Assembly: GCA_907165275.2 (NCBI GenBank)
Contig: OU015666.1
Coordinates: 1,022,001-1,086,000 of the forward strand
Direction of reading: 5' to 3'
Origin: Zygaena filipendulae
Lineage: Eukaryota > Arthropoda > Insecta > Lepidoptera > Zygaenidae
Length of the DNA: 64,000 nucleotides
Under the pieces are notes generated by a model that was not told the DNA's origin, made no database searches, and saw only the letters and a program-made list of their open reading frames with translations. How positions within the stretch are numbered: position 1 is the first letter of the stretch; the number at the start of each line of letters is the position of its first letter. The position numbers were made by a program, and so were the translations under genes. Below, piece after piece: positions 1 to 11,800 of this stretch.

Positions 1-170
1 AAGCAACGATCTCATAATATCATGTTCAGGGGGGTTTCGGGGGGCGACTAATCGATCTAGCTAGGTTTCATTGTTACAAAACATTGTTTTACCCGTGTTT
101 TCAGGCATTGAAAAATGGGTGTTTGGTAATGCTTTTCTACTTAACAACAGATGGCGCTACGAGCGAAGCC
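1..170 (-). repeat. Partial interspersed repeat shared with 58190-58460
   Basis: The reverse complement matches the middle of the 58.2-58.5 kb repeat, including the stretch around CTAGATCGATTA, the C-rich CCGAAACCCCCTG block and the AGCGCCATCTGTTG block. It is cut by the window edge. The family is not assigned. Confidence 0.6.
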
Positions 171-1720
171 CAATCACCCAAACATTAAAATAACTAATAT
201 AACTACACACGAACCAACACTCACCTCAAAATAGGCATATAATAAAACGTATTTAATTCCATTACAATTCCAAAGAATATAAAAATATTATTAAACATGC
301 AGACTCGATCGTCGATACAGAACAAATAACAAGAAAACCCAGAACGACTCCAGACGCGGCCGCCAGATAACTATTGCTAACTCATGCCCGTTGTACATCC
401 GATATTATATTTTACAATTTGAATTTCAAAGTTGAAAGCAAAGCTCTGTTTTTATGCATCGCTCCACTAGAGCCAGCGGCGGTCGCTCGGCGAGCCTACG
501 TGATCGGACTTGTTGACAAATTGACATAGATTCACTTTTGTGTATCTCAGATAAGGCATTTGTTTGATAGATACAATAGTGAACGATAATATACGTCAGA
601 TTTGGTTGAAATCATCTTTGGTTGCAGTTTTGAGCTTCTCATTACATATATGTACCTATTACATTCAGAATATGAGATAAAAATGTTTTAATACTTATTT
701 TTTATAATGAATAAACTTATTATTTTAGTCGTACACAATCAGCATCAGAAACATGACGTTATCACTTTTCACAGTTGTTGAATCTTACTGCAATAGTAAT
801 AAATTCAACAACTAATGAAAGCGTTGAGATATTTATGATACTCACTCTACATGCTATGTTTTTATGAATACCTAGATAAATTCATGAAAGAACATAGACA
901 TTTTTGCTCATTTAGGGTAATTTATGTATGTAGCAGTAGCGCATCATTATAAATTTTAGTCCTGAAGTTCACAAAAAAATTTGTTTTGTTACAGGTTTAA
1001 TATTTCGATGATAATGAACGTAACAACCTAGAAAATTTTAATTGATCGATTTTTATATTTGTGACATCGGAAATATGTTTGGAGTTGACTATCTGCATAA
1101 ATACACACCATTTTCTTAATCTATGACTGATGAAACTTATATCGACTACAAATCGTGTGAGTCCCGCTTCTTTGGCTGCGGAAAATAATATTGTTTCTTT
1201 GGCAAATATTTAACTCTCCTATTGCTTTATTCAACTTTTTTACTGGATTTCATACCTAATTGTACTGTAGGTACAGTTGTAATTTTCATTATTGATATTC
1301 CTTGAGTTATAATTATTATACCGAATAAAAATCTGTTTTTTTCTTAATTGGCATACCTACTCAAGGGGTAAACCATTATGATAAAATAAAGTCTTAAGAC
1401 TAATCAGGTATTTTAAAATAATCTAAACTTCTTAAAAAAGCCTGCTAAGAATGTGTCCATGAACACTTTTCTTATTGTCTCTATCAAGGAGAAGACACTA
1501 TGTCCTTGTGTTCTCTGGGTACAGCACTCACAGCGCTAAATACACTATCCATTTCACTAAACTAACTCAAAAGGTTTTGTCCATTTCAGGCTTCGTGTTA
1601 GGTATATTTGTGTTGTCGTTCTTATCACTGAAATAAGTTTTAGAATTGGTCCAGTAGTTCCAGAGATTACGCCCGCTTTAAAACTCATCAACTTCATGTC
1701 ATTGTACAGTACTCATACTT
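171..1720. other. AT-rich DNA with no recognised gene
   Basis: No long open frame, RNA gene or clear repeat was recognised. A small CpG-richer patch lies near 470-510. Confidence 0.5.
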
Positions 1721-1735
1721 ATCTACCTAGAGAGC

Positions 1736-1906
1736 AGATTTGACTTTTTGTTTGTTTACGATTTATCAAAAACTACTGGACCGATTTCAAAAATTCTTTC
1801 ACTATTAGAAAGCTACATTATTCCTAAGTAACATTGGCTATATTGTAATCCGAAAATCCCGCGGTAACTCCGAAATTATCGCGGGTAAAACCGCGGGGAA
1901 CGGCTA
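1736..1906 (+). mobile_element. Helitron-like fragment
   Basis: It contains the ACTACTGGACCGATTTC core, the block ending in the GCGGGTAAAACCGCGG hairpin, and a degenerate CTAT in place of terminal CTAG. It belongs with the variant at 39141-39340. Confidence 0.6.
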
Positions 1907-2118
1907 TTTATTATATAAATGTAGATAGGTACCTAACTACCTAGTATGGCTCAAATGAACTAAAGCAGATTTAGTACTCGTATGATGACTGTCATTACGT
2001 TTAATTTAAATATTCCGTCATAGGAACGGACGATTTGTGCCGGGACAGTCGGGAGCGTAAGTGTTCACGGTGAATTTTTTTTTCCAAAAAAAAAAAACAC
2101 TTCATTTTATAACACCAA

Positions 2119-2486
2119 GGTCCGTATTCCAGAAGGTGACTCAGATTACGTTTCTCTTGAGATTAGTTTTAAGTTCAAATCATAACTCAAGCGTTCATCT
2201 TATTATAGAATGCGTTTTAAATTCTAATCACTTGGAACTGGTCTTTATTAGAGATTCTGAACTCTGATTGGTTGAGTGGTCTTGACATGACAGACGTAAA
2301 CAAAGATCGAATCTTTGCTTGAGTATAAATTAGTACTCAAGCGTCATTCTAGAATAAGGAAATAACTCAGCTGATTGTTGATTGATGAATCTCGTTTCAA
2401 GTAAGGTTCTAAAATTAAAGCTTTACTTGAAATTAGTTTTAAAACTTCTTAACTTCTTCTTCGAGTAATCTTCTGGAATACGGACC
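2119..2486. mobile_element. MITE family F7, copy 1
   Basis: A 368-bp element whose ends are inverted (GGTCCGTATTCCAG at the left, its complement at the right). The flanks are CAA on the left and TAA on the right, and the second copy at 14399 has TAA on both sides. A 3-bp TAA duplication suits a PIF/Harbinger-type MITE. No ORF of its own is credible. Confidence 0.75.
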
Positions 2487-2624
2487 TAAGTCATCCGCCG
2501 CGTCTGTGTCATGCGGTTTTCATCGATTGATGGCGCAGTTCATGAGGATGTTTTAGGTATATCATTTATCAAGGTTTAGTGTAAATTGGTTGAAATATAA
2601 CGATAAAAAGAACTTTGTTACTCT

Positions 2625-2757
2625 TTCACGCCGTAACTACTCAACCGATCATCATAAATGTCAGGGATCAGGTCAGGGTTACAAAGGACATAAGGTACTT
2701 TTTATTCTAAAATTCCCGTGGGAACCCGAATTCCCGAAAATAACGAGGAACAGCTAG
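2625..2757 (+). mobile_element. Helitron-like, 5'-truncated
   Basis: The Lep1-like core ends in CAGCTAG followed by T, as expected for A/T-targeted Helitrons. The hairpin is degenerate. Confidence 0.6.
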
Positions 2758-3070
2758 TACTCGTAAGCACATAGTAAATTAATTTGTGACTTCTTTATAT
2801 ACTTAATCGTTGATTTTTATTTTGTTTATAAAAATAAATACCGTGCAGGCACTTTCGTGCCCGACTGTATATTTATATTGTCTTAGAATAATTTAGATGT
2901 AATTGCGATCGGGCCTTCTGTTTGTCCGTCGGTAATAATATTCAAATTATTTACGAGTAGTATCTAACAACTGTTGATATTATTTGTATATTAATTCTAT
3001 ACGAAAGACATTAGAGTTATAACAAATCTGTTATAACATACATATATATATATATCGTTACATACTATAC

Positions 3071-3318
3071 AATGAAGTCGCTTCCGTTGTCTGTTCGCGA
3101 TAAACTCAAAAACTACTGAACAGATTTTCACCAATAGATAGAGTGATTCATAAGGAAAGTTTAAATCTATAGTTTGTTCTGAAACTATTATATTTATTCT
3201 ATATATACTTTTATTTTATGTTCGTTAAGACTGTAACCTGTTTTGTGTTCTAAATAAATAAATGAATTCCCGCGGGAACTCCGAAATTACCGCGGCTCAA
3301 ACCACGGGGGACAGCTAG
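3071..3318 (+). mobile_element. Helitron-like element
   Basis: It starts in the TGTCTGTTCGCGATAAACTC block and ends GACAGCTAG|T after the ACCGCGG..CCACGG hairpin region. AT-rich unrelated sequence expands the middle. Confidence 0.6.
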
Positions 3319-3579
3319 TTACATATATACAAAAAGCAGGTTAATACGCCCGACGTCCGACAAGTAAAAAAAAATGGATTGTTTTCGTTGAAAATTTAAT
3401 AATATCGAGAAATTTCACAGATAAATACAATAGAGACGCGATCTCAAAGCTTCAAATATAGCAAAATTTGATTCCTCTTCTTCATCTCATTTCGATTCAA
3501 GTTCGATTTAATCCTGACTCCAATTGCGTCAAGAGCGTGAACCTTGGGTACTTGATTGCGTCAAGAGTAGGCTGACTGT

Positions 3580-3676
3580 AGGCAAAATTTCAAAATGATC
3601 GTTTTAGTAGTTAAAACGTGAAAAGTAACAAGTAAACTCACATTTGCATTTATGTAAGGATATGAACGTTTTTGCT
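3580..3676 (-). mobile_element. Helitron-like 5'-end fragment
   Basis: In reverse orientation it carries the usual 5' portion (AAACTCACATTTGCATTTAT, then TAAGGAT). The rest is missing. Confidence 0.5.
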
Positions 3677-3694
3677 TGGATATACAAATGACAT

Positions 3695-4078
3695 GACGAC
3701 CCGATTGGCGTAATACGTCACCATGCCTGCCCGCTAATCAAGAGGTTCCGGGTTCGATTCCCGGTGGGGGTGCTCTTTGTGTGATGAACACAGGGTTCCA
3801 CTTTCAAGTCTGGGCGTGTTTATTTATCTATAGTATAATATATAATATGTAATTCTATGTAGTATATACTACATTTGCTTGGTTTCCACGACACAAGCTA
3901 ATAATAGCTTACTGTGGGATCAAGTCCCATCCCCATTCCAGGTCGGAAACGCACCTGCAAGCCTTCTGGTGCTGCAGATGTCTATGGGCGGCGGTAATCA
4001 CTTACCATCAGGTGTACCACTTTGTGTGGTACTACTAAAAAAGTAGATTTGTGTGTTGTGAAGTGGATTATTATTATG
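3695..4078 (+). mobile_element. tRNA-derived SINE (SINE-A), split by a LINE tail
   Basis: The head is tRNA-like, with a Pol III B-box (GGTTCGATTCCC) near 3752 and a weaker A-box-like start near 3703. The body reads GATGAACACAGGGTTCCACTT, and the 3' end is ATT-rich. Related copies lie at 46652, 50505 and 54668. A separate insertion at 3926-4040 splits the 3' half. Confidence 0.75.
3926..4040 (+). mobile_element. 5'-truncated LINE 3' tail inside SINE-A
   Basis: It is flanked by AAGT (3922-3925 and 4041-4044), and removing it restores the SINE order seen in intact copies. It ends in an A-rich tail. The sequence resembles lepidopteran LINE 3' ends (CTATGGGCGGCGGTAATCAC). The clade is not assigned. 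Confidence 0.65.
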
Positions 4079-4281
4079 AAATGAAATTGCAAATAGGTAC
4101 GTAGACGAAAACGATCTTGAAACACAGAGGGCGCATTATCGTTTCACATCATAAGTAGGTATTTATTGTAACGATACTTCGTTGGTCGAAAAAACACTAA
4201 TTTCAATCTATTCAACACTTCCTATAAATTGTCAGTAGTACATATTGGCACGACGCCAAAGTGGTCAAAGTAGGTAACCAG

Positions 4282-4511
4282 GGCCCTTATTCACTATGAC
4301 CAACAACATTCCTTGCCCATAACGCGCGCCCCGAAAACGCATTTCCAAACGTTCTAGATGCCAAGATATTAGAAATTATTATTCTTTATGCCATAAGGAA
4401 CGTTCTAAATGGATTTTTTTTGTAGTATAACTTCTTTGATTACGAGGGAAAGACAGTTTTTGCGGCGTCTTATCTTAGCGCGGCGTGTTATGGTCATAGT
4501 GAATAAGGGCC
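4282..4511. mobile_element. MITE family F2, copy 1
   Basis: A 230-bp element with inverted GGCCCTTATTCACTATGACC ends and no ORF. It is flanked by CAG and CTG. Copies at 27400, 32307 and 44411 share the ends. Confidence 0.75.
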
Positions 4512-4752
4512 CTGATCATTCAGCAACACGAGTCTATTCTATGCTACATTGTTGAATAAGACGTCGGATTATATAAATTTATACTCTAGATTTCAATAAG
4601 ACGTATCGTTTGATGCATCATTCTATGCTTGCGCTAAAGATCGGCAGAGTTTAAATGGTTTTGAGAGGTGAACGTGCCAAAACGACAGCCCATTTTAACT
4701 ATTTAGAACCAATATTGGTGAATAAATTACATTTTTATTAGATAGATACCTA

Positions 4753-4850
4753 CTAGATGTTGCCCCCGCGGTTTCACTCGCCTCAATTTTGGAATTCCCT
4801 CGGGAATTCGTTGTACTGAAGAAAGGTGTCCTATATAACTGTAGTAGCTG
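4753..4850 (-). mobile_element. Helitron-like 3'-end fragment
   Basis: The reverse-strand CTAG end follows A. The hairpin region and GGAATTCCCTCGGGAATTC are recognisable, then similarity fades. Confidence 0.55.
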
Positions 4851-5098
4851 CCAATAAATGAAAAAACTTTTTGAATTGGTTCGCTACCAGAGTTTGTTTC
4901 TTACGTCCAAACACGGTCCAAAAATAGGTACACTGTCGAATTTACATATTTTAATTTATAAACCTCTTTTTGGAGTGACTTCTTAGGAAAATTTTCGTTA
5001 CGTTCGCGTAACTTATAAAATGCGATCAAGTTATTTGTAACGACCATGTAAAGAGACAATATACAAAGTCTAATAGTTAGACAGGATTTTATAAACGA

Positions 5099-5625
5099 CT
5101 AGCTGTCCCGCGCGATTTCATCCGCGGTAATTTCGGAGTTCCCGCGGAGGTTGCAGGAAAAAGTACTCTATGTCCTTGTTTGTAACCCGACAGTAGTTTA
5201 CGGTGATTAGCTGTTCCCCGCATTAGTTCCGGAGTTCCCGCGGGAATTCCGGGATAAAAACTATCCTATCTTTTAAGTTGGACCATATTATAAATGGTTG
5301 CAAAATTTTATCAAAATCCGTTCAGTAGTTTCGGAGTCCATCGCGGACAAACAACGTGACACGTGATTTATATATGGACATAGATAAGCAATAGTGTGTT
5401 AACCCACACTGTAGAAATTTCGAGTAAATCGTGTTTTAAAAGTAGGAGCGCTATTTTGTGTCAACATTTTTTATGTTCAATATTTAGTTACATATTTAAG
5501 AAATGTAATAAGGTAAAAATATAATTAAAAAACGTTCCCTAATTCTCAATAAATCGTTCTGAATCTATAATTTAATTTTGTGGGTTAACATGTTATTGCT
5601 TATCTACGTTCATATATTAGATATA
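5099..5625 (-). mobile_element. Helitron-like element interrupted by a MITE
   Basis: It runs from reverse CTAG (5099-5102, after A) through two hairpin/core blocks to the 5' block ACGTGACACGTGATTTATAT. MITE F4 sits at 5376-5611 and the terminal ATATATTAG resumes after it. It belongs to the subtype at 17619 and 22924. Confidence 0.7.
5376..5611 (+). mobile_element. MITE family F4, copy 1
   Basis: 236 bp, starting GGACATAGATAAGCAATA and ending with the near complement. It has perfect 4-bp ATAT duplications (5372-5375, 5612-5615) and lies inside a Helitron end. Confidence 0.85.
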
Positions 5626-5699
5626 TATTAGATTAATCACCTCGCTTTAAACCCGGCGCTTAGTTATTTTATAAACACCCAGAAAACTGGGCGTACCTA

Positions 5700-5800
5700 C
5701 TCAGTATACCGGATGCCGAGCACGTTGATTGCCTATATTTACCAGCCGCTAGATCTTTGGGGTCTTGGTTCGAACCTTGCGTTTTCTATCAATTTTTTTG
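5700..5800 (+). repeat. Possible tRNA-derived SINE remnant
   Basis: GGTTCGAACC near 5769 looks like a Pol III B-box, with tRNA-like spacing upstream. It does not fold into a convincing tRNA. Confidence 0.3.
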
Positions 5801-6270
5801 TAACCTTTTTATAAGTTTCACTTCTGGCACGTGTAACTCAGGTGAAGTGTAATTATTCTTAAACGCACCCACGTTTTTAAATAACAAGTTGTATTCTGTT
5901 TTTTTTTTATATTATGTAAATTTTTAATTATAGTTGTTTTCTGTGGAAATATGCAAATGATTTCTATTTTAATTCAAGTAAGAAGTCAATTATTAGCTAG
6001 GTATACCTACATTATATAGTAAATTCACGTGTCTACTTGTAAAATATAAACAAAAAATAAATTACTTATATCATTTTCAAAATGGCTTCTTAAGAATAGC
6101 GAATTTTATATTTTTTTAAATATGAAACATCCGAGTAGATAAATAAATAAAATTAGTTCTAGGTAACCGTGAACTTGGCCGTTAACCAAACAGTCTGGAA
6201 TCTCTACACTGTATGACGAACATCCGGCTAGAAACAAAGTAGGTACTTATAAGTACTTCTGCACATTAAT

Positions 6271-6392
6271 CCTTACGAATATTATAAATGCGAAAGTGAG
6301 TTTGTTTGTTTGTTTGTAACGCTTTCACGGCTAAACGATCACCACGATATTTTGCACAGACGTTGTCAGGGGATCCTGTCCGCAGCGCCATG
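6271..6392 (+). mobile_element. Helitron-like 5' portion
   Basis: It starts TACGAATATTATAAATGCG, has an internal (GTTT)n run and the ACGTTGTCAGGGG block, then is truncated. Confidence 0.6.
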
Positions 6393-6408
6393 TAAGGTAA
6401 ACTATTCA

Positions 6409-6440
6409 AACGACTATCTTCTTCTTCTTCTTCTTTAATA
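6409..6440 (+). repeat. (TTC)n microsatellite
   Basis: About seven TTC/CTT units within AT-rich DNA. Confidence 0.7.
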
Positions 6441-6817
6441 ATGGCGTCTATAATTATAATTTGCCAATGACAATGTTTCTTAATAATAAAAATCTCTTCA
6501 TCTACTTCTTCAACTATGGCGAAACGCCAATGACAATGTTAGATTGTTCCCCGAGTTAAAACATGGCTCTCTTGAAAGTCAGTTTCCTGCTCAGGGTCCA
6601 AAATATATGCTGAAAAGTGACTGAAATAACGAAAAACGTGATACGCGTGTTTTCGATACGGCTTTCACTCGTCAACAACCCAAACGAGTATCGCCATGAC
6701 ATCTCTTTATTTCACAACTTGACACCTGACACTTCCTACTCGCTCTCACCACCTCGCTCGTTCATTCGTCTCATTCTTACATATTTACCTTACACAGAGA
6801 AGGACATACTAGGCTAC

Positions 6818-6965
6818 ATTTTATTTATTTATTTATTTATTTATTTATTGGGCTCACAAAACAGGTAACAATCGAAATATTGACTAAAATTATAATATAA
6901 AGTTGTGGAGCTAGACTGTTACCACAGACATGTGGGCACAGCATGGTAAACGCAGTTATTAAATA
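6818..6965 (-). mobile_element. LINE 3' tail with (AAAT)n
   Basis: On the minus strand a short unique stretch ends in CCAATAAATAAATAAAT, as in other short LINE 3' ends in the window. It is severely 5'-truncated. Confidence 0.5.
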
Positions 6966-7249
6966 AAAATAAAAAGCTGTTAGGTTGTTAAAATAAAACT
7001 TAAAGTTATGTTAGTACTGTTAAAATAAAATCATAAAAAAATAAAAAATAGAGAAGAAGGAAACGATCAGAGCAGAGAGGAACGAACCGGGATCATGCAT
7101 TTTTTTATGGTTGCTTTAAAAACGTTATGACGTGGGTCAAAGATATCAACAGCAACATCATTAGACATATCGTTGTACAAACGGCACATTCGGACAATGG
7201 GATTGTAGTAAGATGTGTTATTTTTGTAGACATCAAGTTTAAAGGGAAG

Positions 7250-7454
7250 GGGCTTTCTGCTAGTGTAGTTTTATCCCGGAATTCCCACGGGAATTGCGAA
7301 ATTAACGCGGAAGAAACTATATAAAATTTTGCATACTACCTACACATTTTCAAGGGTAGGTACAGAAAAAATTATAGGAGAGTAAGTACTTTTATCTCGG
7401 AATACCCGTGGAACCTCCGAAACTAACGCGGGTGAAACCGCGGGGAACAGCTTG
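7250..7454 (+). mobile_element. Two Helitron-like 3' fragments
   Basis: Two blocks resemble TATCCCGGAATTCCCGCGGG followed by the GCGGGTGAAACCGCGG hairpin. The first (7250-7325) breaks off, and the second (7380-7454) ends AGCTTG|T. Confidence 0.55.
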
Positions 7455-7563
7455 TTTGTATATATCATAGACATAATTCACAACCGTGAATCTGAGCGGG
7501 TTTTTCCCGAAATTTATTTTTAGGAAATATTGCGAAATCGAGAGCTGGCAATTCTTTTTGCGC

Positions 7564-7575
7564 GCAATTCGGTAA
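7564..7575 (+). repeat. Target site duplication, left copy
   Basis: GCAATTCGGTAA is identical to 12697-12708 and directly precedes the LINE 5' end. Confidence 0.9.
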
Positions 7576-7695
7576 GACTTTTTGGCGGGAAAGAAAAAAA
7601 GGCGGTCGCTTTGAATTGTTTCAAAAGATATTTATTTTATTTTCCTGTTTAAAGTGTAAAATAAATACTAAAAACTAGTGTAGTTAACTGTTAAA

Positions 7696-8817
7696 ATGGA
7701 CGGCGATCCGGGCCCGGGGCCAGACCCCGAGTCCGTGGCCAAGAAAAGAAAGGCGTCTGAACTGGCAGACGGCGGTAGAGGTAAAGACTATTTAGGAGGT
7801 GAGTACGCGCCGTTCAACAAACCAGGGTACAAGCGGCTTTATCCTGAGCACTCCAGCACCAGCATATTTAAAGTTTTCGTCCAAAACATTAATGATAAAG
7901 ACAAGTTGGGTAACAAGAGTCCAATATATTTAAACCACATATTCTCTACTGAGGTTAAGGGCATAGTAGGGATACAAAGAGTAAATGCTAACAAAATTGC
8001 AGTGATATTTAAACAGTATAATTACGCAAATAACTTTCTGGTTAATACAAACTTCTTGGAAAAATATGAAATGAAAGCTTATATACCAGCAGCCCAGATC
8101 GAAAAAACTGGTATCATTCGATACGTGCCAGCCAATGTTTCTAATAAAGATCTATTCAACAAACTGTCCTCACAATATGAAATTATCTCAGTGCGCAGGT
8201 TCACAAAAAAAGTATGGAAGGAAATTATCCCTTTACAAACAATTAGCATTACTTTCCTATCAGATATTTTACCGGAATCTGTACAATATGATTTATTTTC
8301 TTATAGAGTATTTGAATATGTTCGACCTTTACTACAATGTTTCAAATGTTTTAAGTTCAATCATTCAGCAAAAATATGTAATGGTAAGCAGCGTTGTTCG
8401 ATTTGCTCTGGTGATCACTACTATAAAGACTGCGATAAACCGAACGAAATTAATTGTACGAATTGCGGTGGTCCTCACTTAGCAATTTCCAGGGAGTGCC
8501 CAATTAAAATTAAAAAAATTCTTGAGAAAAAACAAAAAATTTCTTACGCAAGTGTCACCAGCACCAAATCTATTGACCTGAACAAAGATTTCCCACCCTT
8601 GACTTCAAACAAAAATGTACATAATATTGTAAGTAACAAAAAAGAACCAACAAATGTAAATAAACTTAGTGATGTAAGATATAAATATGATTTAAAAAGT
8701 AATGATGAAATTATAAATATTCTTGTAAAAACCTTAGTGGATCTAGGAAATAAAAATGATAATATTCCAGTTACATTTCAACTTGTTAAAGACTTTCTTC
8801 ACAAAAATTTAAATTAA
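7696..8817 (+). CDS. LINE ORF1, gag-like nucleic-acid-binding protein
   Basis: This 373-residue protein probably coats the element RNA and carries it back to the nucleus as an RNP. Three zinc knuckles are visible: C215-X2-C218-X4-H223-X4-C228, C234-X2-C237-X3-H241-X4-C246 and C254-X2-C257-X3-H261-X6-C268. A basic KKRK cluster at residues 16-19 could be a nuclear signal. Residues of about 55-205 form an unclassified folded region where related ORF1 proteins have an RRM-like fold. The C-terminal third is rich in K, N and D and looks disordered. The start is the first ATG of the frame, 120 nt after the element begins. The stop lies one base before the ORF2 ATG, suggesting coupled termination and reinitiation. 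No frame breaks are seen. Confidence 0.92.
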   Translation: MDGDPGPGPDPESVAKKRKASELADGGRGKDYLGGEYAPFNKPGYKRLYPEHSSTSIFKVFVQNINDKDKLGNKSPIYLNHIFSTEVKGIVGIQRVNANKIAVIFKQYNYANNFLVNTNFLEKYEMKAYIPAAQIEKTGIIRYVPANVSNKDLFNKLSSQYEIISVRRFTKKVWKEIIPLQTISITFLSDILPESVQYDLFSYRVFEYVRPLLQCFKCFKFNHSAKICNGKQRCSICSGDHYYKDCDKPNEINCTNCGGPHLAISRECPIKIKKILEKKQKISYASVTSTKSIDLNKDFPPLTSNKNVHNIVSNKKEPTNVNKLSDVRYKYDLKSNDEIINILVKTLVDLGNKNDNIPVTFQLVKDFLHKNLN

Positions 8818-8818
8818 A

Positions 8819-11800
8819 ATGGCTACTACAGCAGCTAATTCAATTCGTATAAGTCAGTTCAATATTCAAAGCGTAAATAATAAAAAAGCATTGCTCCTAA
8901 ACTTTCTGGAAAACTATAATATTGATTTATGCTTATTAAATGAGACTTTTTTAAAAGATGGACATAATTTTAAAATAAATAATTATAATTTCATAGGCCA
9001 GAATGGTACTAATGGACATGGTGGGGTAGGTATCTTAATTAAAAATACATTTAAATATCAAGTACTTCATACACCTTTCTATGAAAATCTACAATCTGTT
9101 GCGATTATTTTGAAAACTGACATGGGCAACTTATCTGTATTATGCGTTTATAATCCTCCTGGTAACAATAGATTCAGTAAAAATAACTTAAAAAATATCA
9201 TTGATGACCTACCTAAACCAATAATGTTAAGTGGAGATTTGAATGCACATCATGTTGCATTTGGATGTCTGACCACTATGTCCAGAGGCACTCAATTGTA
9301 TGACCTCCTTGAAGAAGTAGATTTATGTATTTTAAACACTGGTGAACCAACTACAGTAGGATCTGCCTATCATAATCAGTCTGCAATAGACATAACTTGC
9401 ATTAGCCCTGTAATAGCACCATTATGCTCGTGGCTTGTTCATGACGATCCCATGGGCAGCTATCATTATCCCACCATAACAGAAATACAAATTTCAGTTC
9501 AAAGATACCAAACCGGCCTTGATTTTGAGAAGTTTGTTTACAAAAGAGCTGACTGGCGTAGATTTCACACTGTAACAAAAGAAACATTTAAAAATTTTAA
9601 GGTTGATATAGAAAATCCATTAGAAACATATAACGCCTTTTATGAATTATTATGCCAAGCCAGAAACCAATGTATCCCTAAACTCAAAATCACATCTAAT
9701 AAAATTTCGAGAAAACCTGTGCCATGGTGGGATGATGAATGCCTACAAGCTGTTAAAAATAGTAAACAAGCTCTTAATTTGTATAGAACCCAGCCCTCAT
9801 TAGAAAATTATATTGAGTATAAAAAAATTGATGCACTTAAAAAAAGAACCATAAGTAATAAGAAAAAAGATGGTTGGAAATCACTGTGTGAATCTTTTAA
9901 CAGATATACCCCCGTTAGTACTATCTGGAATTATATAAGAAAGTTTAAAAATGTACATACCACTAAAATCTCCAAGAACGATGAATGGATCCCCTCCTTT
10001 TTAGATAAATATGCACCTGCTTCCACACCTGAAAAATATGTTAATATGGATTCTTTAGAAACCTTCTTCTGTAAAAATGGTAGTACCAATGCTACATTTA
10101 TAACAAATCCATTTACTATGGATGAGCTCTCAGTTGCAATGACATCTAGAAAAGATTCTACTCCTGGCCTAGATGAAATTCCTTACAGTCTATTAAAAAA
10201 CTTACCACCCGAAGTTCTTGAAATATTATTGCAAATATATAACTTGCTTTGGAGTACTCTTGCAATCCCTTCTTCTTGGAAAACTCAATGTGTTATACCA
10301 ATATTAAAACCAGGTAAACCAGACAATGATCACAATTCCTATAGACCTATCTCTCTATCATCCTGTATTGGTAAAATTTTTGAATGCATGCTTAAGTTTA
10401 GATTAGATTATTATGTGGAGTCAAATCTTATCTTACCAGTAGAACAATTTGGTTTCCGGAAGGGCAGAAGCGCAGCAGAAAGCTTCGCTTCACTCATTGT
10501 AGATATTAAAACTTCTTTTCTCAGTCATTCTTATACAGTTTGTGCGTTTTTGGATGTCCAAGGGGCATTTGATAATGTAGATCCTGCTGTACTGGTTCAG
10601 ATTTTGAGTGAGCTGGGTATTCCAGGTCACACCTGCAAATGGATATTTAATTTCTTGTATGATCGTATAATGTATGTAAAGTATAATAATTTGCTTCATG
10701 GCCCTAGAGCAGTATATAAGGGCACAATGCAGGGAGCCACTATTTCTCCATTATTGTATAATCTTTACACTTGTCAACTAAATACTTACTTGGACAAGAT
10801 TAATGTAAAATATCTACAGTTTGCTGATGACTTAATTGTATATACTGTGAATAAGAACCTAGATCTAGCTGTAAATTCTTTAAATTCTGCTTTAGAACAA
10901 GTACAAGTATATTACTCTAACAAATTACAACTGAGCATTAGTCCACATAAAAGTGCAAGCATGATTTTCTCAAAGAAAATTATAGATAATAATATACTAA
11001 ATAATGATATTATCTATGACAATGCTCCTCTACCAATATTAAATGAAAAAAAGTTCTTAGGAGTCATCTTAGATAAAAAACTTAATTTTCAACAGCACAT
11101 AGATTACATTATCAAGAATGCCAGTAAAGGTTTAAATATATTAAGATCTCTAACAGGTGTTCATTGGGGTGCGGACCCAAACACACTTACAATGTTATAC
11201 AAAAGTATAGTACGTAGTCATTTTGACTACAGTTCCTTAGCTTATATGAATTCTAATGTATCTGTTCTCCGAAAATTAGACTTAATCCAAAATAAAGCTC
11301 TGAGAATAATAACTGGTGCCATGTGTTCGACCCCCATTAATGCTATGGAAGCCGAAGCATGTATTCCTCCACTATCGTTAAGACGTCTGCAGATAGCAGA
11401 AAAGTTCTGCTTGAAAATCTTATCATCAAACAATAAATGCACTATGGATTCAATTATGCCCAATCAATTTATGACTAATTCAGTCCGAAATACAAATTAT
11501 ATTAACTATAAAGATATTTTGTCAGAAACACTGCCACCACTTCAACGTATAATCTTACATATTAAAAGTTTAAGCAGTTATGTTAAAATAAGTTATCCAT
11601 GGCCTATATATAAGACAAACTATAACTCATTAGTAACAAAAATTAATTTCCAATGTATTTTTAGTCAAGCGGAGCTTTTAAGCTACATTGCAGATAGTAG
11701 TAACTCTTACAGAATGTACACTGATGGCTCAAAATCAGAAAATGGAGTAACCTCTGCTTTTTATGATCCACAATTAAAATTATCAAAATGCTTTAAAATT

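Noticed and set aside
3740..3775. Functional tRNA gene at the GGTTCGATTCCC box
   Set aside because: No complete cloverleaf, and it recurs as the head of a SINE with a common body.
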